Assembly (NCBI RefSeq): GCF_000247695.1
Contig: NW_004624743.1
Location: 5,032,069-5,096,068, forward strand
Length of the DNA stretch: 64,000 nucleotides
From: Heterocephalus glaber
Taxonomy: Eukaryota; Chordata; Mammalia; Rodentia; Bathyergidae
Reading direction: 5' to 3'
Shown here: positions 22,481 to 33,489 of the stretch, one piece after another
Numbering within the stretch: the first letter of the stretch is position 1
Layout: every line of letters begins with the position of its first letter
Program-made: the position numbers and the translations under genes
Notes under the pieces: model-generated
The model's database searches: none
The model's input: the letters and a program-made list of their open reading frames with translations, nothing else
Told to the model about the DNA's origin: nothing

Positions 22481-24303
22481 TTGTTATTTTCAGACTATAA
22501 GACATTTATTTTTCACGTCTCATTGAACTGGCTAGATAGTCCAGTATAAATTTGTACAGAAATAGCATATCTTTCCTTTCTCCTTGTTCTTACATGGAAA
22601 GTGCCACTGTCTCAGCATTACATTTGATTACAGCTACAGAATTTTGTAGGTGTTCTTTATCAAGTTGAGAAAGTATCTGTTTTATTTTTAAGTTGCTAAG
22701 TGAGAGTGGGTGGGTTGAATAGATGTTAAATTTTATCAAGTACTTTTTCTGCATCTATTGAGATAATAATGTAATTTTATAGTCTGATAATGTGGTGAAT
22801 TTTATGGCATTTTTGTTTGTAAAATAAATTTTTCACTCCTGGGATAGTTCCTAATTATTTAAAATGAAGTATCATTTATATATGTTGGATTGAATAGGGT
22901 AGTTTTTCCTATGGGAATATTTTAGATATAACATAAATATTCTTAGTTAAAATAACTATTTTGAGTTACCTGAAACTGCATTTGTGAAATATTGTAGAGC
23001 TTTTCCCTTAGAGATTCCTTTCATTTCATCTATGCTGTAGAATTCATTGACATACAATTCTTCATAATATTCTTTTATTATTCTTTTAATATTTTGTAGT
23101 GATATTACTCATTCCTGATACTGGTCATTTCTGTCTTCTCTCTGTTTCTTCACTTGCCTAGCCTATTTGTCAATTTTGACATTCTTTAAGCTTCTTACTT
23201 CATTGTTTTCTTTTTCTTTAATTTTCATTTTGATCTTTATCATTTTCTTTTACTTCTCTCTTTGGGTTCCATTAATTCTTTTCCTAATCTCTTAATCTTC
23301 CAGTTAGGAAGCATAAGTCATAAAATTGAAATCTGCTATCTATTTCCAGATAAATATTTGATGTTTTACATATCTTCGTACACAGAGCTATAGTGAAATT
23401 CCACAAGGGTTAATGTATTATCTTGTTTATCCATTTAGTTAAAAATGCCATTTTACCTTTTAATATTCCTTCTCAGATTATTTAAAATTGTGGGTTAAAC
23501 TGAATTGCTTTCCAAATATTTGGGATTTTCCAGAGCTCTCACTGTAATTGTGCTATAATTTTATTTCACTGTGTTCAGCAAATATACGTTGAATGAGTTG
23601 CAGCCTGTTAAATTGACTGAAACTCAGTTTTTGACATGAAGCTCATTCACCTCAGTAAATATCGCATGTGTAATAGAGACAGCTGTATTCTGGTATTGTT
23701 AAGCAGTGGGCTATAGAAACATAAATTTGTCAAAGTTGGTTAGTAGTAATTTTCAAGTCTGCTATAAATTTACTTATTTTTTTCTATTAAATCTGGTAAA
23801 GAGAAATAAATGTTAATATCTATAATACTTTTTGTATTTGTCTGTTTTCACTGGAAGTTCTATCAATTTTATTGTTTCACTTTTTAAAATTTTTCTGCTG
23901 AAAGATTCATACACATGCAAGACAGCTCTGCTTTCCTTATGAATCCATTCCTTTTGCCTTAGGAAATGTGATTTCAAGGCAGAGTTATCGTCTCTGAATT
24001 CTACTTTTCTTTGAATAGTCATTTCAAATTCTTGTATTTACTATTTAATAAGATCTTCTAACCTTTCATTTTAACCCATTTCATTTTTATATTAAAACGA
24101 GATTTTGATAGGTATAAATAGTTGGATTTTATATTTTTCTCAAATCTGGAAATCTCTATTACAATGTTTGGAAATTTTACAGTGAAAATTACAGATATGC
24201 TTGAGTTTCAGTCTACTATCTAGCTATTTATTTTTCTTTGTCCTTATTTTTTTTTTCTGTTGAGTTTTAAAGATTTTAAAATTTCATTTTACATCTTATC
24301 CAA
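22480..24303 (-). mobile_element. Long old L1, antisense, part 1 (ORF2 side)
   Basis: The plus strand runs through antisense L1 landmarks in order: ATTTTATCAAGTACTTTTTC, TGCATCTATTGAGATAATAA, ATTTTTCACTCCTGGGATAG, TTTCTTCACTTGCCTAGCC, and GTTTTTGACATGAAGC further on. The element is old, with stops in all frames. It is interrupted by a MaLR-type element at 24305-24975. Confidence 0.75.
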
Positions 24304-24304
24304 T

Positions 24305-24975
24305 CAACACTGCATATGGTTTGGCCCAGGAATGTCCTACAATGCATCATGCACTCAGAGGTGGGGCTTCTGGGAGGTGACTGAATCACAGGAGTGATAG
24401 AGCTGACCTGCTATTGGAAGTGTCACCTGGACATTACATAGAAGGTTGTATCTCCCTTCCTAGATTGTTCTTTCATTCCCTGCTTCCTGGATTTTCCTTC
24501 TCTTTGCCCTTCTGCCATGTTGTTTTCTGCTTTGAAGCCATGAACTATATCATAAGCCAAAATAAACCTCTCCTTTTTTTATGTTTTTGGTGTCAGAATT
24601 TGAAAAGGTTTGGAGATGACAACTAGAAAAGCCCTAGAATGCTACAAACAAAGCTTGAAGGGAGACGGTGGTCAAATCTCCCAAGGCCAGAATGCTGATA
24701 CAAATGCAGACAATAAAGAAGAGGTGGAGGAAATTTTATTTGGGAGCAAAGACTCCATTGACAGTTGGGCTCCCATGGTAAAATTCTCTCTGTATTTTGC
24801 TCGTGTTCTGACACTTCTCAGGGGACTTAGATTAAGGGCAGTAGTCTAGTTAATCTACCAGAGGAAATTTCAAGAAATCTCAGCTCTCAGGCAATTGTAT
24901 GAGCACTGTTGGGAGCTTTCAGCCAGCTGTATAAAGAATTAAGGGGAAATGGTATAGCTGAGCTATTTTTAAAGT
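24305..24975 (+). mobile_element. MaLR-type LTR and partial internal region
   Basis: The LTR part shows ATATGGTTTGGCCCAGGAAT, AGAGGTGGGGCTTCTGGGAG, GTGACTGAATCACAGG, GCCATGTTGTTTTCTGC and AAGCCAAAATAAACCTCTCC (polyadenylation signal region), the order of MST/MLT1-class LTRs. From about 24600 the sequence GAAAAGGTTTGGAGATGACA, then AGAAAAGCCCTAGAATGCTA resembles the start of a MaLR internal region; the 79-codon open frame at 24610-24849 lies here. No second LTR is seen. It lies within the antisense L1. Confidence 0.65.
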
Positions 24976-26480
24976 TTTGAGCTTCACCAGAGATAAAGCA
25001 TCTTTATCTGTTGTTCCATTGGGTGTAATTTTTCCTATGTATGATGACATTTTTGTAAACATTTTTAAATACCAGAAAGTATGCTGGCTATTAATTCTTT
25101 CAACTTTGTGTCTGATAAAACATGTACCACATTTTATAAATATTTTTGGTGTTGGTTTCTAGGTCAGTTTTTATATTGTTTTTATTTGATTTGCTGTTTT
25201 AGTTCTTTAAAAATGTCACTCCATTGCTTCTGGATTGGGATGTTTCTATCCAAGATAAGTATTTCATCTTTATCTTTGTTTCCCAAAAACTATTTTGTTA
25301 AAGCTAATTTTAATGTTTTTCATTTTCTTTGCTTTTAAGTGACTTGATTTATGTTAATGTACATTAGTGATGCCTCTTGTTTTTGGAATTTACAAGATGC
25401 TTAACTGTGTGGATTTATGGGTTTAGTTAAAAATGAGGAATGCTAAATCATCCTATTTTTGAATAAAATTTTATACTTCTCCTGTACTTTGGGAACTCCA
25501 AAGAAATTACATTTCTTCAAGTTGTCTCATACTTCATCTTGTACCTATCATTTATTATTCATTTTTTCTCTTGTGTTTTCTTTTGTCATTTAATTCTTTG
25601 TATCTTCATTTATATTTTTTCTCCAATGTCTAATCTGCTGCTATTATCATCTACATTTTTACCACAAGTAATTAGAATTCTCCTTTAGAACTTTGATTTA
25701 TATCCTCCATGTCTTTATTTAAAGTATTTGTTTGCTTTTTATTGTATATGTAATACACATAACTCTTCACAGTAGTCTACTAATTCTGTCATGTGTTTTT
25801 GTGAGCCAGTTTTGGCTAACTGATTTTTTTTCTTGCAAGTGTATTTTCCAGTTTTTGTGGAAGCTGAAAATTTTATTTAATGTCAATTTTAATTTATTTT
25901 TCTTTTATGTGCTGGGTTTTATTATTACTGTCGATATTCTTGAACTATGTTCTGGGAAGAATGCACATTACATGTAGAATTTGATTATTTCAGTTCTTGC
26001 ATTTGGGTTTCATTAGATAGGGTAAATAACTTTTGATCGAGGGTTAATTTTATCCACTAACATGTAAAACCCTACTTTGCATGTTAAGTGAACTATAATC
26101 TTTGTAGCTAACACTGGTAAGAATGGAGATTCATTTCAGTTTTGATATGAATTCTTCCTGCCCCTGTTAACTCTTATCCTTTCATTGGCCCCAGAATTGA
26201 TTCTCCTGAACTTTACGCAGTTTCAAGGGGACTCATCTGCATAGAGCGGATTTTTCCCTTGATGAAGCTGTCTCCTTTCCGATGCTCTGCTGTGAAAACT
26301 CTAGGTGATGACCCTGTGGGATTGCAGCTGTATGTCTTCAACTTGGCCCAGTTGCCAAGATCTTCTAGGGCCTACTTTTGGGCCACAGCTTGGGACTCCT
26401 TTCAGATGGAAGCTGGGACAGTGGTGAAACTTATTTTCTTCTCCATTTCTCAAAGGTCACTTAAGTGTTTTGTTTGAGGT
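24976..26480 (-). mobile_element. Long old L1, antisense, part 2 (5' side)
   Basis: This continues the antisense order toward the L1 5' end: CACTCCATTGCTTCTGGATT, CATTTCTTCAAGTTGTCTCA, AATGTCTAATCTGCTGCTAT, ATATTCTTGAACTATGTTCT, and a GC-richer final portion (GGCCCCAGAATTGATTCTCC). With part 1 it spans about 3.3 kb of L1, unusually long for this window. No open frame survives. Confidence 0.65.
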
Positions 26481-26622
26481 CCACTGCCTTGCATATTTCC
26501 CCCCTATTTTTTTTCTGTGCCTCTAGTGGAAGAATATTAGTTTTCATTTCCTGTCTTTGTGAAGAAAAGAAATCCTAGTGTGTGTTTAGCGTATCTGTGC
26601 AGAAAGTGAATTTAAAACACAG

Positions 26623-26754
26623 GGAGAAAACCTGGCTTGGCCAAGGACCTAAGAGCTCAGGATGAGATCATCTCAAACCTGAGGTTATACAAATTACAAA
26701 AGCAAATGAAAAACATTTTAGGGCCAGATGACAACTGCTTTTATGATCAATCAG
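26623..26754 (+). CDS. Candidate coding exon, plus strand, unidentified
   Basis: A 132-nt segment runs from ACACAG| at 26622 to ATCAATCAG|GTAATA at 26754/26755. It is open in one frame with a length divisible by three (two bases in, one base out). Translation includes RKPGLAKDLRAQDEIISN, then LRLYKLQKQMKNILGPDDNC and FYDQS, a polar, coiled-coil-like stretch ending in a less helical part. The acceptor lacks a good pyrimidine tract (TTTAAAACACAG), the main weakness. A stop in frame just upstream (26613) shows that the open frame is confined to the proposed exon side. I do not recognise the protein. It lies just beyond the 5' side of an antisense L1. Confidence 0.25.
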
Positions 26755-26759
26755 GTAAT

Positions 26760-28360
26760 ATACAAATTAACTGTGGATTTATAAATCTTGTCACAGACAC
26801 AGTTTTTGTTAGAACATATACTGAATAGAATCTACTATAAAAAGAGAATTTCAGAGGAAATATGAAAACATACTGGGAATTAATATTGGAAATCAAAATT
26901 ATGCTTGCTCGAAATAAAGATTGAAGTTACACACAGGAGTAGTCATTGAAAAGCGGCTGGAAGAAATTTAAGAAGAGAATTTCGCTTTGGAAACTCCCTG
27001 AAGGTTGCTCCTTTTATTCGTGATCATACAGTATGACTTTAAAAAAGTAAAACAGAAAAAAATACCAGGAACTTGCTTGGGTAAAAAATGTGTTACCTTC
27101 TTCTCATCTGAGTTAATCCATTGTGATTATAAGTCAACTAATATTTCAGAGGGGATGAAATAAGTAGATGGCTTCAGCAATGTGACATTTCCTGTCATAT
27201 CGTGTTATGTCAGTTATTGACTGAAAAAGACATTGAAAACTTTACTATTAAGGGATTTCTTCTCCAGCTTCTATGGATCATTGAATTAGACCTGTGACCT
27301 CATCTCTAAGTTAACATCGGTCATCTTTGGCTTGTGCAGGCAAATCTGTTACAGCCAGGGGGTTAGAAAGCTTTGAAATTCTGCAAATTTCTTGAAATGA
27401 AAAAATTATCTCTGATTGCCTGTACGGTTTTACTCTGCTTAAAACAGAACCTGGACTTTTAGGTCTAGTGCAAAAGTATTACAGTTGTGTTTATTGCAGA
27501 TGCCTTTTCATACTCTATATGCAGGAATTTAAATAATATTTTGGTAACGTTGTATTATACAAAGTATAAATAAATTAAAGAGCAAATCAAAATAGATAAC
27601 TGGAGATATGGAGATAGGTCTTTTACAAATCGGAAAGAGGCCAAGCGATGCAGGGAGGGTAAGGTAGACCAGGGAGGAAGGCAGAAAGAGAATGCAGATG
27701 TCTTACGTAAATGTACCCACTCCCCACATTTCATGCAATCATTGTGTAATGCAAGCACGTGCTAATGGCAGTAAAAACTGACACAGATTACACACCCAAA
27801 GGAGATCTGTATCATCTTGAATTGAAATATAAGCTGTGGAATGAATTTCCAGAATGTTCTCTGTCCTAGTTTAAAGGGTTTTTTTCCAACATAATATCTT
27901 CCATAAAATTTCCCACATTAAGAAAACTTTGATATTACCTCAACATACATGTTAGATAACTATCATTAAAATAAGAAAGATTCTGCTTCTGTATCACCTA
28001 CAGGGCTTAATGATACTTCAGTGATAAATGCTAAGCTTTCTTTTAAACAACCCTGATTTCTTCACTAAAGTTAAAATTTTAAAGTGCAATGTGATATTAA
28101 GAAAGAAAGAAATGTGGTAAATCTTGTTACTTTTATCGTTTATTTTTACCTTAACTTTTCTTTCCCACAGTAGCCAATTCTTAAGTGTGATATTTTCAAA
28201 TATCAACTGGTTTTAAAATAGGCATTATGTTGATAACTCTAATATTTATTTTATTGATCATATATGTGATAGAAATAGATACAAAAGTAGATATAGTTAT
28301 GATATTTTTCTTCAGGATTAAAAATAGGTAATTTCTATACTTATAGCATGTGCTAGAGAA
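26760..28360. other. Stretch with no gene or clear repeat recognised
   Basis: Only short unsupported open frames were seen. Confidence 0.45.
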
Positions 28361-28363
28361 GGG

Positions 28364-28385
28364 GTGTGTGTGTGTGTGTGTGTGT
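28364..28385. repeat. (TG)n microsatellite
   Basis: About eleven TG units directly precede an antisense ID-like fragment, as at 21450, where a microsatellite again abuts the tail side of a SINE. Confidence 0.95.
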
Positions 28386-28461
28386 TTCAGTGCTGGAACT
28401 CAAAGCCAGCGCATCTGCTAGGCAAGGGATAGACCCTACCGCTAAGCTATACTCTCAGATT
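28386..28461 (-). mobile_element. Old ID-like SINE fragment, antisense
   Basis: TTTCAGTGCTGGAACTCAAA, GCGCATCTGCTAGGCAAGG and CTACCGCTAAGCTATACTCT are the antisense of an ID/tRNA-like unit with CCTAGCAGATG in place of the window's usual CCTGCCTCGC. It is closer to a generic rodent ID than to the young family here. Confidence 0.6.
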
Positions 28462-28526
28462 CAAATTTGTTTTATTCCTGAAAAAAACTATTATAGTTTT
28501 GAATCAAAATACGGAAGCTTTATATA

Positions 28527-28690
28527 ATGTCTTAGTCTGTTCAAGACACTATAACAAAATGCCTGAGAAGAAGTGAGAGTGCTGCTTAAAATATTTGGGT
28601 TATTTCTGGAAAAATACATTTTACAACTCATTGGAAGACAACCATCTTGGATAGATGCTACGGAAGTGTGGCACGTGATTGCATTGCTCA
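28527..28690 (-). mobile_element. MaLR-like LTR 3' part, antisense
   Basis: GTCTTAGTCTGTTCAAGACA then CTATAACAAAATGCCTGAGA is the antisense of the 3' end of MST/MLT1-class LTRs (GTCTTAGTCCGTTTTGTG-like). It decays to the right. Confidence 0.55.
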
Positions 28691-29189
28691 GGTTAAAGCA
28701 CATATTACTGCATATCATTAAACCTCGAGTGTAGATCAATAGTTTGGCTGATTACAGTGTGAATGGCAGTTAATCATTAACAAGTGTACTTGATTGTCAA
28801 ATGTAAATGGCCAGTGCCAGGTATAATGTGCTAATAGACTTCATAGTTGAAGTTTGATGTTAGTAAAAAGCTTTCCACAATAAAACAACAGAACTCACTG
28901 CTCCCTTAGTGTTTTATGTTTATTTTACATGTTATAAATCATTCTTCTTCACTTTGAAATCAGTATTAATATTTTCAGTATCCCGTATGACATTAATATG
29001 TTCAATACCCTATAAGACATTTTGTAAAATATTTTAACCCTTAACTCTTCTTTATTCCAATTTCAGTGAGCACTCATAAACCATGTGAGAATTGCAGTAG
29101 TTTAATCCCTGCTGTTCCATTATTCTGACTTATCTGCTTTAGGACTGAATCACCAAACATTGTTTTCAGGCCTCTTTACTCTATGGGAG

Positions 29190-29245
29190 TCACTGAGTCA
29201 TTCATTTATTCTTTCATTCATTCATCCATCCATTTATTCACCAAA
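29190..29245. repeat. (TTCA)n-like tract
   Basis: Imperfect repeats of ATTCATTCATCCATCC followed by TTATTCACCAAACATTTATA. It could be the antisense tail of an old L2 or similar element, or a simple repeat. Confidence 0.6.
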
Positions 29246-29379
29246 CATTTATATTTGCTACCTGTTTCATTCTCCTCTCTTCTGAGACTTTGTTTCTAAA
29301 ATTGAAATGTAACAAAATAATTTGCACCTTACCTTTGTGCTCCTCATTCTTATATTCCTAGCAAAAGATTAGCATAGTT

Positions 29380-29474
29380 GTTTTTTTTTTTTTTTTTTTT
29401 GTACCAGGGATCGAACTCGGGTCCTTGCGCTTGTGCAGTAGGCGGAGAAGTCACTGAGTTAAATCCCCAGCCCC
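29380..29474 (-). mobile_element. ID-like SINE with perfect target-site duplication, antisense
   Basis: Minus-strand reading: GGGGCTGGGGATTTAACTCA, CCTACTGCACAAGCGCAAGG, GAGTTCGATCCCTGGTAC and a 21-base A-tail (plus-strand T run). It is flanked by a perfect 15-bp duplication AAGATTAGCATAGTT at 29365-29379 and 29475-29489. It is of the CTGCTGCGCAAG subtype. Confidence 0.95.
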
Positions 29475-29489
29475 AAGATTAGCATAGTT

Positions 29490-32285
29490 TAGAAGAAATA
29501 TGTCCGAAATGTAGTGAACTGCATGAGAAAGACAGAGAATAATGATTCAGAAAGAGGACATACAATAGATATTTGGGCACTGTGTTAAAATTTCAGTTTA
29601 TGAGAGTAAGACTAAACCCACATTTCTGAGGTTTAATTGAGAAGGCTGCAATATCCTTTAGCTTTGTACATTTCTCTGTCCAAAGTTCTGAAATGGGCCA
29701 GATGTGAGGCCTTTGAGTTTATCTTAATGGGATATATTATTCACACAGGACTTTAAAAACAAGTATCTAATATTTATCGGAAGTTCACTATACCAGTCAT
29801 TTTGCATAACTTTTTAATAAAAGTCTTTCATTTTTTTTGTGCTAAGAGCTACAATTTTGCAAATGAACAGTACAAAATCCACATCTCCAGGATGCATAGG
29901 ATGTGCTTAACTTGGAACTTGTGTCCTTTCATAATGGAGCACCCACCCTAGCTAATTTTCTGCATTATGTCCTTAATCTATGTATGGTTTTCAGAATTCC
30001 CAATTCTTTGTCTTTGATGGTGAGTCTCTGATTTTCTTGCTCATAAACTTCATCCTTCTTCCTTAGATCCACTCTTTGGATCATATTTTCTTGTGATTTT
30101 TTTCACATCTTCAAAAATGCTCTCTCTTTTCCTTTCAGGATCCTCTGCTTAAGCAGAACAATAGTGATTACAGCAATGCAGGGCTTTTCTCCTAAATACA
30201 AGGGGCAAGATACTTTCAATAATAGGATTATAGAAAAAAATTATTCTCTAGGAAATATATATATATAAAACTTTTCATAATTGTTCTGGAAAAGAAAAGT
30301 TTGGTCTTAATAGAGTACGAATTATAAATATCACAGATCCATTTCCTGAAACAGTAAGCCAGACAGTTCAAACAAGTAATAATTTCTGTTAAAAGCTATT
30401 TATTTCCTTGAAGAGTCTGTAAACTATTAGATTTCTCCTCTTTCCACCTACTTAGAGTTTTTCTAGACAGCTGGCCCCAAGACACAATGACCCATCAGAA
30501 AAGAGAGGAATCCAGTGTTACACAGAGTACAGTTCATTCGACACGTGAATTATCGCAGTTTGAGTCAGAGCAGCGTGAGCATAAACCACTCAGGACAAGG
30601 TGTCTTCATCCAGGCCAGAGTGCAGCTGGTTAAATGCAAGAGGCAGACACATTCCTGGTCCAAGATCTTGATGTGCAGTTCCACATACCACTCTAGCTGT
30701 TCCATCTATTTGGGGCTCACTGGGAAATCATGGAGAAAAAACTACTAAGGTCACACAGGGAAAATTTAAGTGGTGATGGTTTAACATAGCTATAGTCAAG
30801 CCATGTTGAATCTGTAGCAGACCCACTTACGTGGAACTTGCCAAAAGCCCACATGCTATTATTCCTTTCCATTTCTTTATGAGCCCAAAAGCTGTATCTG
30901 TATATATAGTCTTAGATCAATTATTAATAATTTTCTAAAGCAAACATAAAATCAAGAATAGCATTACCACTAGATAAAATAGCTGTTGCTCTTCTTTGAT
31001 GTTTCTCTGGAAAATATTTTGTTAGCCTAAGAAAATATGCTATTTACCACTTGAGAATGTATAGACTACTTTACCAAGTACCTTAGTTATCTGTCACCTT
31101 ATGGCATAGACTGAGGCATGGATATTTAAAATTGAAGTGTTTTAAATGATATTGTTAAGATAATTTCTCATGGTTGAGTCTGCTTTCTTGATTTAGAATT
31201 CAGATATAAAATCAATAGCACAAAATAAATGTCTCTGCGCTGATGTTAAGGTCACTGGTTAGAAGTATTAGCAGGGCCTCCCTTGTATTAGGTAGGAATC
31301 TGATAATAACACGCCGTGAAACAGGCCCCCTGTTCTGAAGCAGTGTTGTGCAGGAGATCATGTATTCTTTCTCCTCTGAAGCTGATGACGTGGGCAATAG
31401 CACTGCTTCCAGGATCCAGGCCTGTTACTGAGCACTTGTGGGATTCAGTAAGGACACATTTTCCCCATAGCTGATTTCAGCTTGTGTGGGTTGGGCATTT
31501 GTCCGTGGAAGAAGAAACATTCACTGTTGGTGAGTGGAGCACTCATGACGTTGAGCTGAAAAGCGCTTCCATAGCCCACAGAGGCCATTTCCCAGCACTC
31601 GTTTTCCATACACTGCACACTGTTCCACTGCCCTAGGTCACGTAGGTGTTTCCACCCGACACAACATGTTTCTCATCTTCCCAGATTCCCCTCTCTTCAT
31701 GGCTGGCCAATCAACTAAGCCATGCACCCCTGGCCAGATGTTAATGCATAACTATTTTTCAGGCTGCTTTTCCCTCCTCTGTACATTCTCGAGAGGTCTC
31801 CCCATTCCTTGCCTTCATTCAGCTGCTTTCAGTTCACCTGTACATTTGCGGCTGATACCAACAGGTTACCCTTTCTTCCTGTGTCAGCAGGTCTAATGGA
31901 ACACACCTTGACCACATGAGGATGGGCCTCAGGAGAGAGGAGGATGCCACAGAAGAGCCAGCCTGGGGAGTGCCCATAGGTCTGGTAATTTCCTTACGCC
32001 TGGAACTCCTGCTTTGCCCTGCATCTGAATATATATTTCCACTGTTGAATTTCTGGTTGCTGTGCCTGCTTGCCCTTAAGACTGAACTGTGCTGGTAATA
32101 CTAAGCTTGTGATGAACAATTTTGTATTCTTTATTCCAGCATTCAGTTACTATGACTGCCTTAAAGATGGTCGAGAGGACTTTTCTCAATAGAAAGAGAC
32201 TTCTTTTTGTGTGTGACGAAATGGTCCTCCTCTGAACTCTGGAAAATCATCTGAGAATTTCCTACTGAGGTATCAGAGGCTAAAT
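29490..32285. other. Stretch with no gene identified; GC-richer part near 31.2-32.1 kb
   Basis: 31550-32100 is somewhat GC-richer and may contain an old LTR or untranslated sequence, but I cannot assign it. Open frames at 30515-30748 (+) and 31666-31896 (+) lack support. Confidence 0.4.
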
Positions 32286-32289
32286 GTCT

Positions 32290-32815
32290 CATTATCATTT
32301 TTCACATATACTTTTTAGCTTCATCAGATCTGCTGGATCTGAGTGTGAGTTGTCAAGAGTGCTTGCATACCACCTGTATTTTCTGCAAATCTTATAATGT
32401 TAGGAATGATCAGTATTTGGAGTATGCAGAGTCCTCTAATCATGGATTGGGGACATGTTTCCAAGTATGTCATATGCTGCCTCTGAGTGCCAATACTCTC
32501 ATAGAATGCTTTCTTTGTCAGTTGTAGGTGTTGAAAGTACAGTGTTCCATCAAGGTTTCCACTTCATTCAGCTCCTTGGTGTCCCGTGTTTTAAACTGTC
32601 TGAGTCCTAAATCTGACATCCTCAATGTGCAATGTGCTGAAGCATGCCAAAATTCTTCAGCTATGTCTGTGATTGCAATTAGATCTAAGTCTTGATGCTC
32701 CATGGAGATCTTTATAAATATTTCATAGAAGTCCTGTGCTTCAAAACAGGCATTGTATTGACAGTTGATAGATATGAACTTATATTTTCTCCAAAACTTA
32801 CTAGACTATTTCAAA
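32290..32815 (-). pseudogene. Coding-like relic, unidentified, broken frame
   Basis: The minus strand is open for about 97 codons from a stop near 32813 to a TGA near 32516. Beyond, another frame stays open for more than 60 codons to about 32335, as if one frameshift separates two parts of the same protein. Peptides such as DFYEIFIKISMEHQDLDLIA and ITDIAEEFWHASAHCTLR in the first part, and AFYESIGTQRQHMTYLETC in the second, have protein-like composition. A third, less certain block (SRKFSDDFPEF) follows near 32250. There are no introns, which suggests a processed pseudogene, but I recognise no family. An ERV2-like LTR of the same orientation lies immediately upstream (32850-33484), so a decayed retroviral internal region is the alternative. 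Confidence 0.35.
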
Positions 32816-32849
32816 GGTCTTGTATTTACTGGAAACCTCTGCAGTGGGT

Positions 32850-33484
32850 CCCAGTCTCCTGCCCAGTGTAAAACACAGGGGTGGAGAAAGACTCAAAGAC
32901 ATAATTAAAGAAAACAGTGGGGAGCCAGGACGGCCAGTGCTTTGTCAGGGCAATGGCCCTGGTTAATCCAATCCACTGATTTTTATTGGTAGTCAGGTTG
33001 GTGTAAAGGGGAAGGGGAACTACATGTGAGGATGTGTAGATGTGTAGGTGCTATAGATGCTAATAGAGGAAAGGTGGGTAAAGGACAAGACAAAGCATTC
33101 TCAAATTAGGAACAGAACAAAGTATAGGGTTGTAATCAGAACCTTGTCCTTCTAGGTAAGAAGGTTTTAGTCCTGGGAATGGAATTTAGGTGCGAGTTAC
33201 TCTGACTCTGGCTACTATGTTATCTCCTATTGAGCCCCAGAGCGTCACAGGCCATTTCTCTGACCTCTGCTGTGGCCTTTAGTGAGAAGGTCATGCTGAC
33301 CTGCACACTGACATGGTGCTTATGAGGTGCTTCTATGAGTCACGTAAGCTTCAGTCAGACTCACTTCTTAATATGAGCCAATTGAGGGGTTAACTCTTCC
33401 CAGCCTGCACTGCTCTCAGCCTGCTTTGGGCATAATCAATAAGGCAGCACTCAAAGTATTTCTTATAACTAGTATTTCTTCACA
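32850..33484 (-). mobile_element. ERV2/ERVK-like LTR, antisense
   Basis: On the minus strand the 5' side reads TGTGAAGAAATACTAGTTAT. The 3' side has ACCAATAAAAATCAGTGG (polyadenylation signal), GCTCCCCACTGTTTTCTTTA, GTCTTTGAGTCTTTCTCCAC and CAGGAGACTGGGACCCACTG, like the R-U5 and leader of rodent ERV2-class elements (MusD/IAP-like endings). Its length of about 630 bp is plausible for an LTR. No intact retroviral gene was seen next to it. Assignment is by recognition only. Confidence 0.5.
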
Positions 33485-33489
33485 CTGTT

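Noticed and set aside
24610..24849. 79-codon plus ORF as a small gene
   Set aside because: It lies in the internal region of a MaLR-type element and shows no support as a host gene.
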